This document shows, in pieces, positions 62,027 to 64,000 of a DNA stretch of 64,000 nt (positions are counted from its first letter, which is position 1; each line of letters begins with the position of its first letter). The position numbers and the translations under genes were made by a program. Where the stretch lies: positions 14,800 through 78,799 of the forward strand of contig JBCBSH010000003.1 in NCBI GenBank assembly GCA_039819285.1. The letters run 5' to 3'. The stretch comes from JANQGH01 sp039819285. GTDB taxonomy: Bacteria; Pseudomonadota; Alphaproteobacteria; DSM-16000; Inquilinaceae. Under the pieces are notes generated by a model that had not been told where the DNA came from, made no database searches, and worked only from the letters and a program-made list of their open reading frames with translations.

Positions 62027-63061
62027 TCAGCCTCCGCCTAGGTCGGCCGCGCGCGTCAGGTCCGAGATCTTGAGCGGTGCGCCATCCCGCGCCGCCGACG
62101 CCTTGATTGCGTCCCAAAGTTGCGCCACGCGAAGACCGTTTTCGACCGTCGATGGGTTGTCCTGGTCGCCGGTCCGTATTCTGCGAAAGGCCATCAGCGG
62201 ATTGTCGATGATTTCGGCTTCTTCGCGGGCAAGCGGCCGTTCGCCCATGGTGATGTCGCGCCATGCCCCCCAAGCGTCGATCCGCACGATCGCCTGTTTG
62301 TAGAACAGCGTGATGTGGGATGCGCAGCCGACCGGGCCGTCGCCCACGGCGTGAAAGGTGACCAAGACGCCATTTCCCAAGCGGCCCGAGACGGCGGTGA
62401 CGATGTCGACCGCCTTGCCGTGGTTGTTCACATAGGCCGAGACGCTCTCGAAGTCGGCATCGACCAGCAGGCACACCGTGTTCATCATGTGCGCACCGGT
62501 GTCGAACATGAAGCCCCCGCCGGAAAGGGCTGGGTTCTGCTTCCAATGGCCGTTGTAGCGGCCGGCCCAATTCTCCCAGATGGTCGCCGACACGCTAAGC
62601 AGTTGGCCAAATTCTCCGGCTGCGGCGCGCCTTTGGGTGTCAAGGATCAAGGGAGACAGCGCGCCCTGATACGCAACCACGATTTGGTTGTCCCACCGGT
62701 TCCTCGCTTCGATCAGCGCCTCGGCCTCCGCCGTCGTCGTCACCATGGGCTTTTCAAGTAGAAGATCGAGGCCGTGTTCGGTGATGGCGAGCGCTTGTTC
62801 GGCGTGCAGCGCGTGGGGTGTTGACACATAGACGGCGTCGATGCCGTCCCGACATTGTGCCAGCATCGTTCGGTAGTCTTCAAACGCCGCTGGCGCCTTG
62901 CCGCCGGCCGCCAGGCATATCTCGGTAAGCCTGGCCCGGGCCCGTGCATCGACGTCGGCGCAGGCCACGAACTGCACGTTGGGCATGCGGCTCCATCCGC
63001 CAGCGTAGTCGATCGTTTTCGACCCGGCCCCCACGACAGCAAGACGAAGCGCCTCAGTCAT
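62027..63061 (-). CDS. Gfo/Idh/MocA family oxidoreductase
   Basis: This 344-residue NAD(P)-dependent dehydrogenase has the Rossmann start LAVVGAGSKTIDYAGGW, DAVYVSTPHALHAEQAL, the EKPM motif (LLLEKPMVTT), and the catalytic-region LSGGGFMFDTGAHMMN with His. The substrate is probably a sugar or polyol derivative. It lies upstream of AA_synth copy 2 on the same strand, 129 bp away, and is divergent from a sugar-type binding protein gene. Confidence 0.92.
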   Translation of the reverse strand: MTEALRLAVVGAGSKTIDYAGGWSRMPNVQFVACADVDARARARLTEICLAAGGKAPAAFEDYRTMLAQCRDGIDAVYVSTPHALHAEQALAITEHGLDLLLEKPMVTTTAEAEALIEARNRWDNQIVVAYQGALSPLILDTQRRAAAGEFGQLLSVSATIWENWAGRYNGHWKQNPALSGGGFMFDTGAHMMNTVCLLVDADFESVSAYVNNHGKAVDIVTAVSGRLGNGVLVTFHAVGDGPVGCASHITLFYKQAIVRIDAWGAWRDITMGERPLAREEAEIIDNPLMAFRRIRTGDQDNPSTVENGLRVAQLWDAIKASAARDGAPLKISDLTRAADLGGG

Positions 63062-63172
63062 TCATCACCTCTTTGTGCACACGCTTCCACACTTCAGAAC
63101 TCTCGCCTATGAGTATTTTTTATCTATAAATCAATATATTACTGGCACATTGAGGCTGACCCATCAGCATTA

Positions 63173-63200
63173 TTGAACCAACTTGGGAAACGTGTACAAT
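63173..63200 (+). promoter_or_regulatory. Candidate promoter of the sugar-type ABC operon
   Basis: TTGAAC (63173-63178) and TACAAT (63195-63200) are 16 bp apart, about 50 bp before the binding protein start, in the AT-rich spacer with the divergent Gfo/Idh gene. Confidence 0.45.
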
Positions 63201-63249
63201 GCCTGGGCAGACAAATCAATGTCGCAGCACAAGAATCGGGGGAGGACCA

Positions 63250-64000
63250 ATGCAATCAAGGATTTGGGCCCTGGGCGCCTGCGCCCTGACCTTGCTCGCA
63301 ACGACGAGCATCGCCAGCGCACAGACAATTCGCATCGCGGAACACAGGCAGGCGCGTATCGACGCGCTCAACACAGTTGTTCCTGCGATCGAGGAAAGTC
63401 TCGGCATCGAGATCGAGGTGATCGAGTATCCGGCGCCGGAACGGGACTATCTCACCAGGCTGCTAACGGAGCTGCGGGCGGGCAACGCGCCTGATCTGTT
63501 CACCGCGCCGCGCGGGCAGGACGTGGCCGACATGGTCGCCTCCGGCTATCTCGCGCCGATCACGTCCGACATCCAGGCCTGGGCGGACTATGACCAGCTG
63601 TTCGATGTCGCGGTCGAACTCGTCACCAGCTATGACGGCGAAATCTATGTGCTGCCCCAGATGCTCAACGTACAGCAGATCTATTTCCGCCGCGACATTC
63701 TCGAAGAGCACGGCATCTCGACGGAACAGCCGACAACCTGGGCGGATCTGCTGGACCGCGCCCGGGAGATCCGGGAGGTAACCGGCGCCTACGCCCTGCT
63801 GTTTCCGTCGGGCGTGACCTGGGGCGGTGGCGCCTTTGGCGAGGGCTTTCAGTACCTGATGGCCGGCACGCCCACGCCGGAGCTTGCCAGTGAGGACGGC
63901 ACGCTGAACCTCCGGACCGACGGTGTGCGCGATGCCCTGAACTTCTATGCCGAACTGATCAACGACGACCTGATGCCGGTCCAGCCGCTGCTTGGGCCGG
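63250..64000 (+). CDS. Extracellular solute-binding protein family 1, 5' part
   Basis: The first 250 residues of a sugar-type ABC binding protein are present; the 3' end lies outside the window. A signal sequence (LGACALTLLATTSIASAQ) is followed by IEESLGIEIEVIEYPAPERDYLTRLLTELRAGNAPDLF and GEIYVLPQMLNVQQIYFRRDIL, the family-1 pattern. A GGGAGGACC site precedes the ATG. With the divergent Gfo/Idh gene it suggests carbohydrate use. Ligand unknown. Confidence 0.9.
   Translation, partial: MQSRIWALGACALTLLATTSIASAQTIRIAEHRQARIDALNTVVPAIEESLGIEIEVIEYPAPERDYLTRLLTELRAGNAPDLFTAPRGQDVADMVASGYLAPITSDIQAWADYDQLFDVAVELVTSYDGEIYVLPQMLNVQQIYFRRDILEEHGISTEQPTTWADLLDRAREIREVTGAYALLFPSGVTWGGGAFGEGFQYLMAGTPTPELASEDGTLNLRTDGVRDALNFYAELINDDLMPVQPLLGP

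Overview
The window is GC-rich, densely coded DNA of an alphaproteobacterium. The evidence is the block trpA-accD-folC followed by trxA-addA-addB-tsaE, an RpoE/ChrR pair whose ChrR zinc ligands have the Rhodobacter spacing, a DUF1127 protein beside a GcvA-type LysR regulator, an IalB-family protein, and a palindrome of the 'agagcat' type. Genus cannot be assigned from the sequence alone; Rhodospirillales or Hyphomicrobiales seem most likely.

Layout. 1-14037 is core: tryptophan and fatty-acid/folate genes, AddAB recombination, tsaE, a ferredoxin-NADP reductase, YggT, CorA and NnrU. 14041-27566 is mixed housekeeping: argG, an export/hypothetical protein, a LysR/DUF1127 pair, a methyltransferase, a rhizobial-type asparaginase, a SPOUT methylase, the rpoE-chrR singlet-oxygen-type switch, rlmN, a frameshifted aminotransferase and a YARHG protein. 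27567-28076 has no long gene but holds a small transcription unit with a near-perfect Shine-Dalgarno, a 32-codon ORF and an intrinsic terminator. 28077-36125 holds a 3-oxoacid CoA-transferase pair, a HAD phosphatase, an ankyrin protein, a run of small housekeeping genes ending in a nucleotide cyclase, and a YbaK-type deacylase. 36297 onward is accessory: tRNA-Gly(GCC), a broken IS481-family element placed about 10 bp beyond it, an apparently empty 0.6 kb stretch, a dipeptide-type ABC operon, and remnants including a gamma-glutamyltransferase start.

44342-50388 is a carboxylate/sulfonate-type ABC operon with two permeases and a fumarylacetoacetase-fold enzyme, flanked by two GntR regulators. 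50557-61897 is the most interesting part. On the minus strand a BMP-type (nucleoside) ABC importer runs into two different nucleoside hydrolases, an 'amino acid synthesis' (AA_synth, DUF1185) protein, a cysteine hydrolase of the isochorismatase superfamily and an SDR dehydrogenase. Just upstream is a second operon with a paralogous AA_synth gene and an enamidase-like amidohydrolase. A Gfo/Idh dehydrogenase and the start of a sugar-type ABC importer follow.

My reading is that 51-62 kb encodes uptake of a nucleoside or N-ribosyl heterocycle, release of the base, and hydrolytic opening of its ring amide bonds, with the uncharacterised AA_synth family as a likely new enzyme in it. The gene families are recognised from sequence; the pathway is inference. 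The SBP-permease or SBP-ATPase junctions of all three complete ABC operons carry a strong stem-loop, and several promoters have well-placed repeat operators.
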